Source of the DNA: Candidatus Sungbacteria bacterium RIFCSPHIGHO2_02_FULL_52_23
GTDB lineage: Bacteria > Patescibacteriota > Minisyncoccia > Sungbacterales > HO2-52-23
Direction: 5' to 3'
Assembly: GCA_001820655.1 (NCBI GenBank)
Contig: MHQM01000050.1
Span: forward strand, 1 to 21,040
Length of the DNA: 21,040 nucleotides
In this document: one piece after another, positions 12,559 to 19,594 of the stretch
Layout: every line of letters begins with the position of its first letter
How positions within the stretch are numbered: the first letter of the stretch is position 1
Position numbers and translations under genes: made by a program
Notes under the pieces: generated by a model
Told to the model about the DNA's origin: nothing
What the model saw: the letters and a program-made list of their open reading frames with translations, nothing else
Databases searched by the model: none

Positions 12559-13218
12559 ATGATCAAAATATCCCCATCCGGTGTCTCCTCGCTTCTTGAA
12601 TGCCCGCGGTGCCTGTGGCTGCAGGTCAATGAAGATAAAAAACGTCCTCGTGGCATCTATCCGTCGCTTCCCGACGGCATGGACAACGTGTTTAAAAAAT
12701 ATTTTGACGAGTATCGCGCGCGGGGCGAGATGCCGCCCGAGATTGACGGGAAAATAGAGGGCAAGCTTTTTGATGACCCAAAAAGACTTCGCCAATGGCG
12801 CGAATTTGATTTTGGCCGTGGCGGCATCCGGACGGAGATCCCCGAATACAATATGGTTGTCGCGGGCGCGATTGACGATCTCGTTGTTGCACCCGACGGC
12901 TCGTTTGTGCCGTTTGATTTCAAGACCCGCGGATACCCCACAAAAGAGGACACCCATGAGCACTATCGCACCCAGCTTGATCTCTACTCCATGCTTTTTG
13001 AGCGCAACGGTTGTACGATCGCAGGCTACGGATATCTGCTATTTTTCTGGCCGCAATCATACGAAATGGGCATGACGCACTTCAAGACGCAATTGATCAA
13101 AATGGACGTCTCGCCTTCACGCGGTATGGCGACGCTCAAAAAAGTCCATGACATCGTAATCGGTGAGAAACCGGAGCGCCACTCCACATGCGAATACTGC
13201 ATGTATAGGGAATCGTAA
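12559..13218 (+). CDS. PD-(D/E)XK nuclease with Cas4-like four-cysteine arrangement
   Basis: 219 residues. The nuclease core is visible: GAIDDLVV (103-110, metal-binding Asp), VPFDFKTRG (117-125, the D/E-x-K part as DFK), and QLDLY (139-143, the QxxxY motif of the RecB/Cas4 branch). Two Cys at the N terminus (ECPRC, C15 and C18) and two at the C terminus (CEYC, C211 and C214) give the split cluster that binds 4Fe-4S in Cas4 and AddB-type nucleases. This supports a stand-alone DNA exonuclease/endonuclease of the PDDEXK_1 type; there are no cas genes nearby, so I do not call it cas4. It is 2 bp from the ABC ATPase gene, which is unusual company. No Shine-Dalgarno; the 7-bp array abuts the start. 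Confidence 0.82.
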   Translation: MIKISPSGVSSLLECPRCLWLQVNEDKKRPRGIYPSLPDGMDNVFKKYFDEYRARGEMPPEIDGKIEGKLFDDPKRLRQWREFDFGRGGIRTEIPEYNMVVAGAIDDLVVAPDGSFVPFDFKTRGYPTKEDTHEHYRTQLDLYSMLFERNGCTIAGYGYLLFFWPQSYEMGMTHFKTQLIKMDVSPSRGMATLKKVHDIVIGEKPERHSTCEYCMYRES

Positions 13219-13220
13219 TT

Positions 13221-13970
13221 ATGGGTACGGAGAAAATCCTTGAAGTGCAGAATTTACGAAAAGTGTACAATGATGTCATTGCGGTGGATGGCGTCTCTTT
13301 TGATATTCGCGCAGGAGAGATTGTGGGGCTTTTGGGACCCAATGGCGCGGGCAAGACCACGACGATAGATATGATCCTGGGGATTGTGGAGCCGTCGGGC
13401 GGCAGTATCCGCGTGTTTGGCAAAGATTTTGCTCGTCATCGCTCTGAAATCCTCTCGCGGGTGAATTTCTCCGCGGTGTATGCGCATCTGCCGGGCAATA
13501 CGACCGTGCGGCAGAATCTCACGATTTTTGCTCTGCTCTATGGCGTTTCGCGCATACGGGAGCGGATCGCGGCTTTGCTCAAGGAGTTTAATATAGAAAA
13601 ATTCGCCCGCGTACGGACAGGATTTCTGTCATCGGGCGAGCAGTCGCGCGTGCATATGGCAAAAGCTATGCTCAACGAGCCGCGGCTTCTCCTGATGGAC
13701 GAGCCGACCGCATCCATTGACCCGAGCGATTCTGCGATCATACGCGAGAAAATAAAAGCGTATGCCGCAGGCGCGGGGGCTGGGGTGCTGTGGACATCGC
13801 ACGATATGTACGAGATTGAAGAGGTATGCGACCGCGTGCTTTTCATCTCGCATGGGAAAATTCTGCTTGAGGGAAATCCGCGCGAATTGCCCGCCGCATA
13901 CGGCAAGAAAAATCTTGAAGAATTATTTATCGCGGTAGCGCGGGAGCCGCTTTCCTTAGCCCGATTATGA
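13221..13970 (+). CDS. ABC transporter ATP-binding protein
   Basis: 249 residues, one nucleotide-binding domain. Walker A GPNGAGKT (39-46), signature LSSGE (136-140, where most have LSGGQ), Walker B LLLMDE (156-161) and switch histidine H194 in TSHD. The segment where the Q-loop glutamine is expected reads VNFSAVYAHLPGNTTVRQNL, with no Gln at the usual point; a FSS/FSA-Y form occurs in some drug/ABC-2 exporters. It pairs with the permease gene, which begins within its stop codon (ATGA overlap). Together they form an ABC-2 type exporter; substrate unknown. The gene starts 2 bp after the nuclease stop. Confidence 0.93.
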   Translation: MGTEKILEVQNLRKVYNDVIAVDGVSFDIRAGEIVGLLGPNGAGKTTTIDMILGIVEPSGGSIRVFGKDFARHRSEILSRVNFSAVYAHLPGNTTVRQNLTIFALLYGVSRIRERIAALLKEFNIEKFARVRTGFLSSGEQSRVHMAKAMLNEPRLLLMDEPTASIDPSDSAIIREKIKAYAAGAGAGVLWTSHDMYEIEEVCDRVLFISHGKILLEGNPRELPAAYGKKNLEELFIAVAREPLSLARL

Positions 13971-14764
13971 ACAGTCTTAAACGCATATTCGCAATCTTCT
14001 GGCGGCAGATGCTTTTGCTCAAGGGCAATCCGTTCCGGCCGCTCAATCTTTTCTACTTTTCAGCACTTGAGCTTTTCCTGTGGGGTGTTTTGTCCGTGTA
14101 TCTGGATCGCGTCGCGGGATCGGATCTCAATTTTGCGGCTCTGATCTTGGGCACGGTGATTATGTCGTCCTTTATGAGCCGCGTGGTGTTTGGCGTAAGC
14201 GCTTCATTTCTTGAGGACGTATGGACGCGCAATTTCATCAATCTTTTTTCGTCGCCGCTGTCCTTGCAAGAATACATCCTCGGTTTTGTCGCCGTGAGTA
14301 TTGTGGAGTCGTCGGTTTCTCTTGGATTCATCGCTTTGCTTGCGTGGATACTGCTTTCCTACAGCATATTCACTTTCGGTCTCCTCCTGATCCCTTTTGC
14401 CGCGGTGCTTTTTGTCTTTGGTCTTGCTGTGGGGATTCTCGCAACTGCGGTGGTTTTGCGTTTCGGGCCCAGTGCGGAGATGGTGGTATGGTCCATCCCG
14501 CCGCTTTTAGCACCTTTTTCTGCGGTATTTTATCCTCTGGCGGCACTCCCGCTGTTTTTGCAGAGGATCAGCTTTTTTATACCGGCGACACATGTGTTTG
14601 AAGGCATGCGCGCAGTGGTGCGCACGGGGACTATGGATATGCGGGAACTTGTAGTAGGTTTTGTGCTGGCTGTGCTTTATTGCATCGCCGCATATTTCTT
14701 TCTGTACCGTTCATACCGCAGTGTTCTGCGTCGCGGTACGTTTGCGCGCTTTGCGACAGAGTAG
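13967..14764 (+). CDS. ABC-2 type transporter permease
   Basis: 265 residues with about six hydrophobic spans (about 26-44, 54-75, 104-130, 134-160, 172-198 and 224-247), the usual topology of ABC-2 permeases. LFSSPLSLQEYILGFV (cytoplasmic loop after span 2) matches the conserved coupling region of the family (the nLL.tPls..ei..g motif), and the FYPLAALPLFLQRISFFIPATHVFEGMR stretch matches the typical P.....l.....PlT...e..R signature. The 4-bp ATGA overlap with the ATPase gene indicates translational coupling. Substrate is not predictable; drugs, lipids or polysaccharide are all known for the family. Confidence 0.9.
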   Translation: MNSLKRIFAIFWRQMLLLKGNPFRPLNLFYFSALELFLWGVLSVYLDRVAGSDLNFAALILGTVIMSSFMSRVVFGVSASFLEDVWTRNFINLFSSPLSLQEYILGFVAVSIVESSVSLGFIALLAWILLSYSIFTFGLLLIPFAAVLFVFGLAVGILATAVVLRFGPSAEMVVWSIPPLLAPFSAVFYPLAALPLFLQRISFFIPATHVFEGMRAVVRTGTMDMRELVVGFVLAVLYCIAAYFFLYRSYRSVLRRGTFARFATE

Positions 14765-14784
14765 TTTATATAAAGATCTTCGGG

Positions 14785-15864
14785 ATGTTGAAATCATTTT
14801 TTCTTATTGTCGGTCTTGCGGTGTTGGGATTTCTGCTCCTTGCTGTGGTGCCTCTGCCTGCGCCGCGATCTCTTGAGCGCGATCGCGTCGTAGCTGACAG
14901 GAGAGAGCCGGAGACGGATGTGATACCTTCCTTGGCGCCTTTGCATGAGTCTCTTCCGGAGGCTGTGATTCGCCAGAGTGAAGAAATAGCCGATGGGGCT
15001 GAAAAACAGTCGCCAGCGGTACTGCCGAAGCCTGCTTTGCCTGTGCCTGCTGTATCTGCGAGCACTACGGCGTCTTCCACTGCTGCTGCTGTTTCTCCGG
15101 TATCTGCGCCGCCGGAGCCTGTCCTGCCGCCTCTGCGCGAAGACGAGCTATTGCGGGCGGTCGTGAAGATTGAATGCCCGAGTGAGGATCGGAGGGGCGT
15201 CTATATCGGAGCGGGATTTTCCATGCCGCGGGGTGTTGTGGTGACGGCAGCACACCTCCTGACGGATGTAGCAAGTACGACGTGCAAAGTCATCTTTCCT
15301 CATGACCGCGCACCGGCGCATTATCTCTTCGGGACTCCCGAAAATCTTGATGCCGTAAAAAAGCGGTACAACGAGCAGGGGATTGATGCCGCATTTCTCT
15401 TTCTCCCCGCGCTTGCGAACTATCCTGAAGGCAAGGCCGTATTTCCCGACGGATATCCTGTCATATCGTACCCGATATGCACGCATTCGCGCGCGATCAG
15501 CGATACGGTATTCCATTACGGCTATCCGAGCAATTTCAGCGATAATTCATATCTTGCAAAAAACATCGGCGAAGTGACAGCCTATGCCGATATTTCCGGA
15601 GTCCGAGAGGAACTTTCCGAAGACCAAAGATTCCTCTATAAAACGCCGATATTTTCTTATACGGTTGATCAGGCTGTTTTGCATCCATATCTTGTCAGCC
15701 GAGTGCCGAGTTTTTACGGGGATTCGGGCGGCCTTGCGTTTGACGTGACCCGCCAATGTATTTTGGGAGTCGGACACGGGGGCACGATCGGGGGTGCGGC
15801 AGGGGAGAATTTCTCGCTTTTGATGATGCTTGGCTGGGAAGGCGTTCGTGGTATTCTTCCATAA
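14785..15864 (+). CDS. Membrane-anchored trypsin-like serine protease
   Basis: 359 residues from the ATG at 14785, chosen because the membrane segment starts there; the frame is open further upstream within the permease gene. Residues ~4-24 (SFFLIVGLAVLGFLLLAVVPL) anchor or export the protein. Residues 25-118 are a Pro/Ala/Ser-rich linker. The protease domain runs ~122-359 with the catalytic triad in chymotrypsin order: H157 in VVVTAAHLL, D201 in GIDAAFLFL, S314 in YGDSGGLAFD. No PDZ domain follows, unlike HtrA/DegP. It likely cleaves proteins at the cell surface, perhaps self or host-derived. It follows the permease by 20 bp with no ribosome site, probably the last gene of the operon. Confidence 0.85.
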   Translation: MLKSFFLIVGLAVLGFLLLAVVPLPAPRSLERDRVVADRREPETDVIPSLAPLHESLPEAVIRQSEEIADGAEKQSPAVLPKPALPVPAVSASTTASSTAAAVSPVSAPPEPVLPPLREDELLRAVVKIECPSEDRRGVYIGAGFSMPRGVVVTAAHLLTDVASTTCKVIFPHDRAPAHYLFGTPENLDAVKKRYNEQGIDAAFLFLPALANYPEGKAVFPDGYPVISYPICTHSRAISDTVFHYGYPSNFSDNSYLAKNIGEVTAYADISGVREELSEDQRFLYKTPIFSYTVDQAVLHPYLVSRVPSFYGDSGGLAFDVTRQCILGVGHGGTIGGAAGENFSLLMMLGWEGVRGILP

Positions 15865-15915
15865 AAGATGGCGGGCATTTGCAAAAATGTCTCCCATCTG
15901 ATACTTTCGTAATTG

Positions 15916-17343
15916 ATGCAGAAAAACTCTTCGTCTCGGATGATGCAAAGAAAAACCGCACGGCTTGCGGCGGTGGGTATTATTGTGCTGGGCGCAGTCG
16001 CAGGCATTTTTGATGCGCCTATGTATGCTGATCGCGTGCTTGCGCGCATCGGAGTAGGGGAGTCCGGATTTCGTTTTGAACGGCTGTTTGCGGGATTCCC
16101 GTACCGCCTGGGACTGGATATCCAGGGAGGCACTCACCTGGTATATCACGCGGATGTCAGCGTGCTTGCCGAATCGGACAAAGCAGGCTCCATGGAAGCT
16201 CTGCGCGATGTGATTGAGCGGCGGGTAAATCTTTTCGGAGTGGCGGAGCCTTTGGTGGAAGTAGAGCGTTCGGGCGGAGATTGGCGGCTCGTAGCGGAGC
16301 TTGCCGGAGTACGGGATGTCGGAGCCGCGATCCGGCTGATCGGGGAAACGCCGTACCTGGAGTTTCGTGAAGAGCGATCTGTGGCCGAGCGCGATGCGAT
16401 CATGGCCGCGCAAAAGCAAGGAGAACGGATGCTTGAAGACCCGAACTTCGTCCCCACGGAGCTTACGGGGCGTTTTATCACGCGCGCGGATGTTGATTTT
16501 GATCAGACTACGTTTCAGCCGCTGGTAAACCTCAAACTTACCGGCGAAGGGGCGACTCTCTTTGCGGAGCTGACGAAGCAAAACATCGGCAAGCAGATTG
16601 CGATTTATCTTGACGGCGTGGCAATTTCAGCGCCCGTCGTGCGTGAAGAGATTACGGGCGGCAGTGCGCAGATTAGTGGCAATTTTACCCCGCAATCCGC
16701 GCGGGAGCTTGCCGGACGCCTCAATGCGGGAGCTTTGCCGGTGCCGATTAAGCTGATCGCACAGCAGTCTATTGAAGCGAGCCTTGGCCGCGAATCGCTT
16801 GCGCGCAGTCTCTACGCCGGGGCCATCGGATTTCTTGCGGTCGTTGTTTTTATGCTCCTGTGGTACCGTCTGCCCGGTCTGATCGCCGTGGCGGCACTCG
16901 TGGTATATGCGGGCATTGTGCTTGCGATTTTCAAATTGATTCCGGTGACACTGACGCTTGCAGGTATCGCGGGATTCGTGCTGTCTGTCGGCATGGCCGT
17001 GGATGCCAACATCCTGATTTTTGAGCGCATGAAAGAAGAGCTTGCCCGCGGCCTTGCGCTGGAGGATGCCATCCGCGAGGGCTTCCGCAGGGCATGGACT
17101 TCCATCCGCGATTCCAACGTATCCAGTCTTTTGACGGCGGGGATTCTCTACTGGCTCGGGACGAGTATGGTGCAGGGATTTGCGCTGACGCTCGGTGTCG
17201 GTATCCTGGTATCCATGTTTTCTGCCATCAGCGTGACGCGCACCCTGCTTGTCGCGATCAGTACGCCCGCTCTTGCCCGCATGCGCGGATTATTCTTAAG
17301 CGGATTCTCCAAATGGGAAGTAGGAAGAAGGAATTATGAATGA
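15916..17343 (+). CDS. secD: Protein-export membrane protein SecD
   Basis: 475 residues. SecD, with SecF, uses the proton gradient to finish preprotein translocation on the outer face. Seen: first span (~15-32), YRLGLDIQGGTHLVYHAD (63-80, the D1 motif), P1 periplasmic domain, FTPQSARELAGRLNAGALPVPIKL (257-280), and the five-span C-terminal block starting ~299 with GMAVDANILIFERMKEEL (359-376; D363 is the conserved transmembrane Asp). E. coli SecD is 615 residues; short forms lacking much of P1 are usual outside proteobacteria. The last ~11 residues (SKWEVGRRNYE) are encoded by a 7-bp repeat array and look like an acquired tail. Start: ATG 15916 taken, after a possible GATACT -10 at 15900-15905; ATGs at 15940/15943 remain possible. 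Confidence 0.95.
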   Translation: MQKNSSSRMMQRKTARLAAVGIIVLGAVAGIFDAPMYADRVLARIGVGESGFRFERLFAGFPYRLGLDIQGGTHLVYHADVSVLAESDKAGSMEALRDVIERRVNLFGVAEPLVEVERSGGDWRLVAELAGVRDVGAAIRLIGETPYLEFREERSVAERDAIMAAQKQGERMLEDPNFVPTELTGRFITRADVDFDQTTFQPLVNLKLTGEGATLFAELTKQNIGKQIAIYLDGVAISAPVVREEITGGSAQISGNFTPQSARELAGRLNAGALPVPIKLIAQQSIEASLGRESLARSLYAGAIGFLAVVVFMLLWYRLPGLIAVAALVVYAGIVLAIFKLIPVTLTLAGIAGFVLSVGMAVDANILIFERMKEELARGLALEDAIREGFRRAWTSIRDSNVSSLLTAGILYWLGTSMVQGFALTLGVGILVSMFSAISVTRTLLVAISTPALARMRGLFLSGFSKWEVGRRNYE

Positions 17344-17394
17344 TGGGATAGGTATAAAATCCATAATTCCTAATTCATGCTTCATGATTCCCGT
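17313..17394. repeat. Inverted pair of 7-bp tandem arrays at the secD-secF junction
   Basis: Left array, read on the plus strand: ATGGGAA, GTAGGAA, GAAGGAA, TTATGAA (17313-17340), inside the end of secD. Right array, opposite sense: TCCATAA, TTCCTAA, TTCATGC, TTCATGA, TTCCCGT (17360-17394), ending 3 bp before the secF ATG. GGAATTATG (17330-17338) and CATAATTCC (17362-17370) are exact inverted copies. Confidence 0.72.
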
Positions 17395-17397
17395 TAT

Positions 17398-18294
17398 ATG
17401 AACATCATCGGCCGCAAATATATCTTTCTTACGTTTTCGGGACTTCTTGTGCTCGCAAGTTTTGTATCGCTTGGCATATGGGGTCTGCATTTCGGCATTG
17501 ATTTCACCGGAGGTTCACTGATTGAGATATCATATCAGGCGAGTCGTCCGCCCGTGGAGCTTGTACGGGAGCAGTTTACCCGGGCTGGCGTGGACTCGGC
17601 GACTATTCAGTTTTCAGGGGAGCAAAACGTGATTGCCCGTTTCCGCGACGTGGACGAAAGCACCCATCAGAAGCTGGTACAGGGGCTCGGGTCGCTCGGT
17701 GCTATGCAGGAAAAGCGTTTTGATGCGATCGGGCCTACGATCGGAGCGCAGTTTCAGCGGCGCGCGCTTCTGGCGCTCGCATTGGCGCTTGCAGGCATTG
17801 TGCTGTATCTCACATGGGCGTTTCGGCAGGTCTCCCGACCCCTGGCATCATGGAAATATGGCACGGTTGCCGTCGCAGTGGCGCTTTTCCACGATATCGT
17901 GATCCCTGTGGGGGTGTTTTCCGTCCTCGGACACTACTTCGGAGCCGAGGTGGATACGCTGTTTATCACCGCTCTCTTGACAATCTTAGGATTTTCTGTG
18001 CATGATACTATTGTAGTCTTTGATAGGACGCGGGAAAATCTTCGGATGCAGAAAAGCACCGAATCATTTGCCGCTACGGTAAACAAAAGCGTCAATGAGA
18101 CAATCACGCGTTCAATCATGACATCTCTTACGGTATTTCTGGTTCTTGCGGCGATTTTGTTTCTCGGCGGAGCCACCACAAAATACTTTGCGTTGGCGCT
18201 GATGCTGGGAGTGGTATTTGGGACATATTCCTCCATTTTTGTAGCGTCCCCCTTGCTTGTTATCTGGGATAACTGGCATCGGAGATGGGTCTAG
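17398..18294 (+). CDS. secF: Protein-export membrane protein SecF
   Basis: 298 residues, normal for SecF. Partner of SecD in the SecDF complex. Seen: first span ~8-30, HFGIDFTGGSLIEI (31-44, the SecF counterpart of the SecD D1 motif), the loop domain to ~118, then five spans with FSVHDTIVVFDRTREN (199-214, the conserved transmembrane Asp/Arg region) and the terminal VFGTYSSIFVASPLLVIW. The ATG at 17398 is preferred because MNIIGRKYIFLTFSG matches the family start; ATG 17377 in the same frame lies inside the repeat array. The 54-bp gap from secD is filled by the array, so the pair is probably cotranscribed. Confidence 0.95.
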   Translation: MNIIGRKYIFLTFSGLLVLASFVSLGIWGLHFGIDFTGGSLIEISYQASRPPVELVREQFTRAGVDSATIQFSGEQNVIARFRDVDESTHQKLVQGLGSLGAMQEKRFDAIGPTIGAQFQRRALLALALALAGIVLYLTWAFRQVSRPLASWKYGTVAVAVALFHDIVIPVGVFSVLGHYFGAEVDTLFITALLTILGFSVHDTIVVFDRTRENLRMQKSTESFAATVNKSVNETITRSIMTSLTVFLVLAAILFLGGATTKYFALALMLGVVFGTYSSIFVASPLLVIWDNWHRRWV

Positions 18295-18311
18295 ACAAAT
18301 AATAGATAGCG

Positions 18312-18320
18312 TGTTATACT
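18312..18320 (+). promoter_or_regulatory. Extended -10 promoter of the regulator gene
   Basis: TGT followed by TATACT (18315-18320) is an extended -10, ending 10 nt before the ATG at 18331. No -35 or Shine-Dalgarno. Confidence 0.55.
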
Positions 18321-18330
18321 TGTTTATTAT

Positions 18331-19371
18331 ATGGCAATAGACTTTCCGATATCTCCGAATGACGCAGTGAAAATCCTGCTCCAGAGTCTGCCTGCAAAGC
18401 GCATGCGGGACGTCGTGGAGCGGCGTTTTGGCCTGAAAGGCGGAAAGAAATCCACTCTTGAGGAAATAGGCACGGCGTATAAAATCACGCGCGAACGGGT
18501 ACGGCAGATTGAGGCCGATGCCATGCGTCGCCTGCGCGGGCGGGATCACGAGGAAGTCCGGCCTCTGCTGATAGCTTTGGAAAATGTCGTGCGCGAGCAC
18601 GGGGGTGTCATGGCGGACGATCATCTTTTTTCGCATGCATCGCCCGCGCGGTTTCATCCGCATTTGCAATTTTTGCTCCATACGCATCCGAGCTTTGTAC
18701 GCGTTGCGGAAACCGAGACATTTCATCCCCGGTGGGCATCCGATTCTGCCGCGGCAGGATCGGCGGAGGGTGTCATGGTGCGCGTTGCCAAGCGCCTTGA
18801 GGAATCGGAGATTCCTGTTGCCGAAGAACAGCTCCATGCCTTTTTGGCTTCCGAGACAAGTGCTGACGACAAGGACTCTTTATCCGAAAAATCACGGCAG
18901 GCGTATCTTGCGACCGCCAAACTGATCAAGCGCAATCCGTATGGCGAGTATGGCCTTGTGTCATGGGCGACGGTATGCCCGCGCGGCATCAAAGACAAAG
19001 CATATGCGGCGATCTTGAAAACGGGCAAGCCTATGCATTTCCGCGAGGTCGCGGCGGCAATTGACCGCGCGGCATGGCCGGGCAAGAAAAAAGCCCATCC
19101 GCAGACCGTGCATAACGAGCTGATCAAAGACCCTCGGTTTATCCTTGTCGGCAGGGGCATGTATGCCCTGAAGGAATGGGGATATGAGTCAGGTACGGTG
19201 CGCGATATCTTGATTTCATTGATGACAAACTCTCCGAAGCCGCTAACCCGCGACGAGCTCGTAAAACTTGCCAGCGAGCGGCGCATGGTCAAAGCGCAAA
19301 CTATTCTTCTGAACCTCCAAGATCGCTCGCGTTTCAAGCGGACGGAAGACGGGGGGTATACTCTTGTGTAA
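18331..19371 (+). CDS. Sigma-region-4-like and HARE-HTH DNA-binding protein
   Basis: 346 residues. The N-terminal part holds a helix-turn-helix of sigma-70 region 4 type: TLEEIGTAYKITRERVRQIEADAMRRLRG (42-70), which in sigma factors reads the -35 element. No sigma region 2 or 3 is visible. A HARE-HTH domain follows at ~222-286 (AYAAILKTGKPMHFREVAAAIDRAAWPGKKKAHPQTVHNELIKDPRFILVGRGMYALKEWGY), the winged helix found in RpoE (delta) and chromatin/restriction proteins. A last winged-helix-like region (288-346, TVRDILISLMTNSPKPLTRDELVKLA) ends the protein. The 75-215 stretch is unassigned. Likely an RNA-polymerase-associated or general transcription regulator; not a complete sigma factor. Expressed from its own promoter. 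Confidence 0.82.
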   Translation: MAIDFPISPNDAVKILLQSLPAKRMRDVVERRFGLKGGKKSTLEEIGTAYKITRERVRQIEADAMRRLRGRDHEEVRPLLIALENVVREHGGVMADDHLFSHASPARFHPHLQFLLHTHPSFVRVAETETFHPRWASDSAAAGSAEGVMVRVAKRLEESEIPVAEEQLHAFLASETSADDKDSLSEKSRQAYLATAKLIKRNPYGEYGLVSWATVCPRGIKDKAYAAILKTGKPMHFREVAAAIDRAAWPGKKKAHPQTVHNELIKDPRFILVGRGMYALKEWGYESGTVRDILISLMTNSPKPLTRDELVKLASERRMVKAQTILLNLQDRSRFKRTEDGGYTLV

Positions 19372-19408
19372 GTGGATAAGTACGAGAGCATACGAAATGG
19401 CGCTTCAT

Positions 19409-19450
19409 CAAATCGTGTCTTACTTACGATCGTAAGTAAGACACGATTTG
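19409..19450. repeat. Perfect 42-bp palindrome
   Basis: Twenty-one bp arms with no spacer, centred at 19429/19430 (centre TTACGATCGTAA). No T tract follows (GGAAGAAAC), so it is not a typical terminator. It lies 38 bp after the regulator gene stop. Confidence 0.85.
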
Positions 19451-19493
19451 GGAAGAAACTATGCCATGTGGAATCTATTGCGTGAATATGTTT

Positions 19494-19520
19494 TAAAAGG
19501 CGGGCTATGCCCGCCTTTTA
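19494..19520. terminator. Intrinsic terminator downstream of the regulator
   Basis: A 12-bp stem TAAAAGGCGGGC/GCCCGCCTTTTA (19494-19505, 19509-19520) with a TAT loop. The A/T ends give U residues in both directions. Confidence 0.8.
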
Positions 19521-19521
19521 A

Positions 19522-19544
19522 CTATTGAGGCTAAGCCTCAATAA
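19522..19544 (+). repeat. 23-bp palindromic element
   Basis: Arms CTATTGA and TCAATAA around core GGCTAAGCC; a 10-bp stem with a one-base centre. It begins one base after the terminator and shares its first 17 bp exactly with the copy before metK. Confidence 0.75.
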
Positions 19545-19559
19545 ATGTATGGCGGCGAC

Positions 19560-19588
19560 TTGCTCCTTGCGGGCAGTCCTTTTATAAT
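19560..19588 (+). promoter_or_regulatory. Sigma-70-type promoter giving a leaderless transcript
   Basis: TTGCTC (19560-19565), 17-bp spacer, TATAAT (19583-19588), then only 6 nt to the ATG at 19595. Standard geometry would start the RNA on the A of the start codon. This is the best-formed promoter in the window. Confidence 0.75.
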
Positions 19589-19594
19589 GAATCT

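Noticed and set aside
12559..13218. CRISPR-associated Cas4
   Set aside because: The nuclease has Cas4-like cysteines, but no cas genes and no regularly spaced direct repeats with unique spacers exist in the window.
15547..16581. Minus-strand open frame of 344 codons across the protease and secD
   Set aside because: It spans two confidently identified plus-strand genes and shows no domain, signal or ribosome site.
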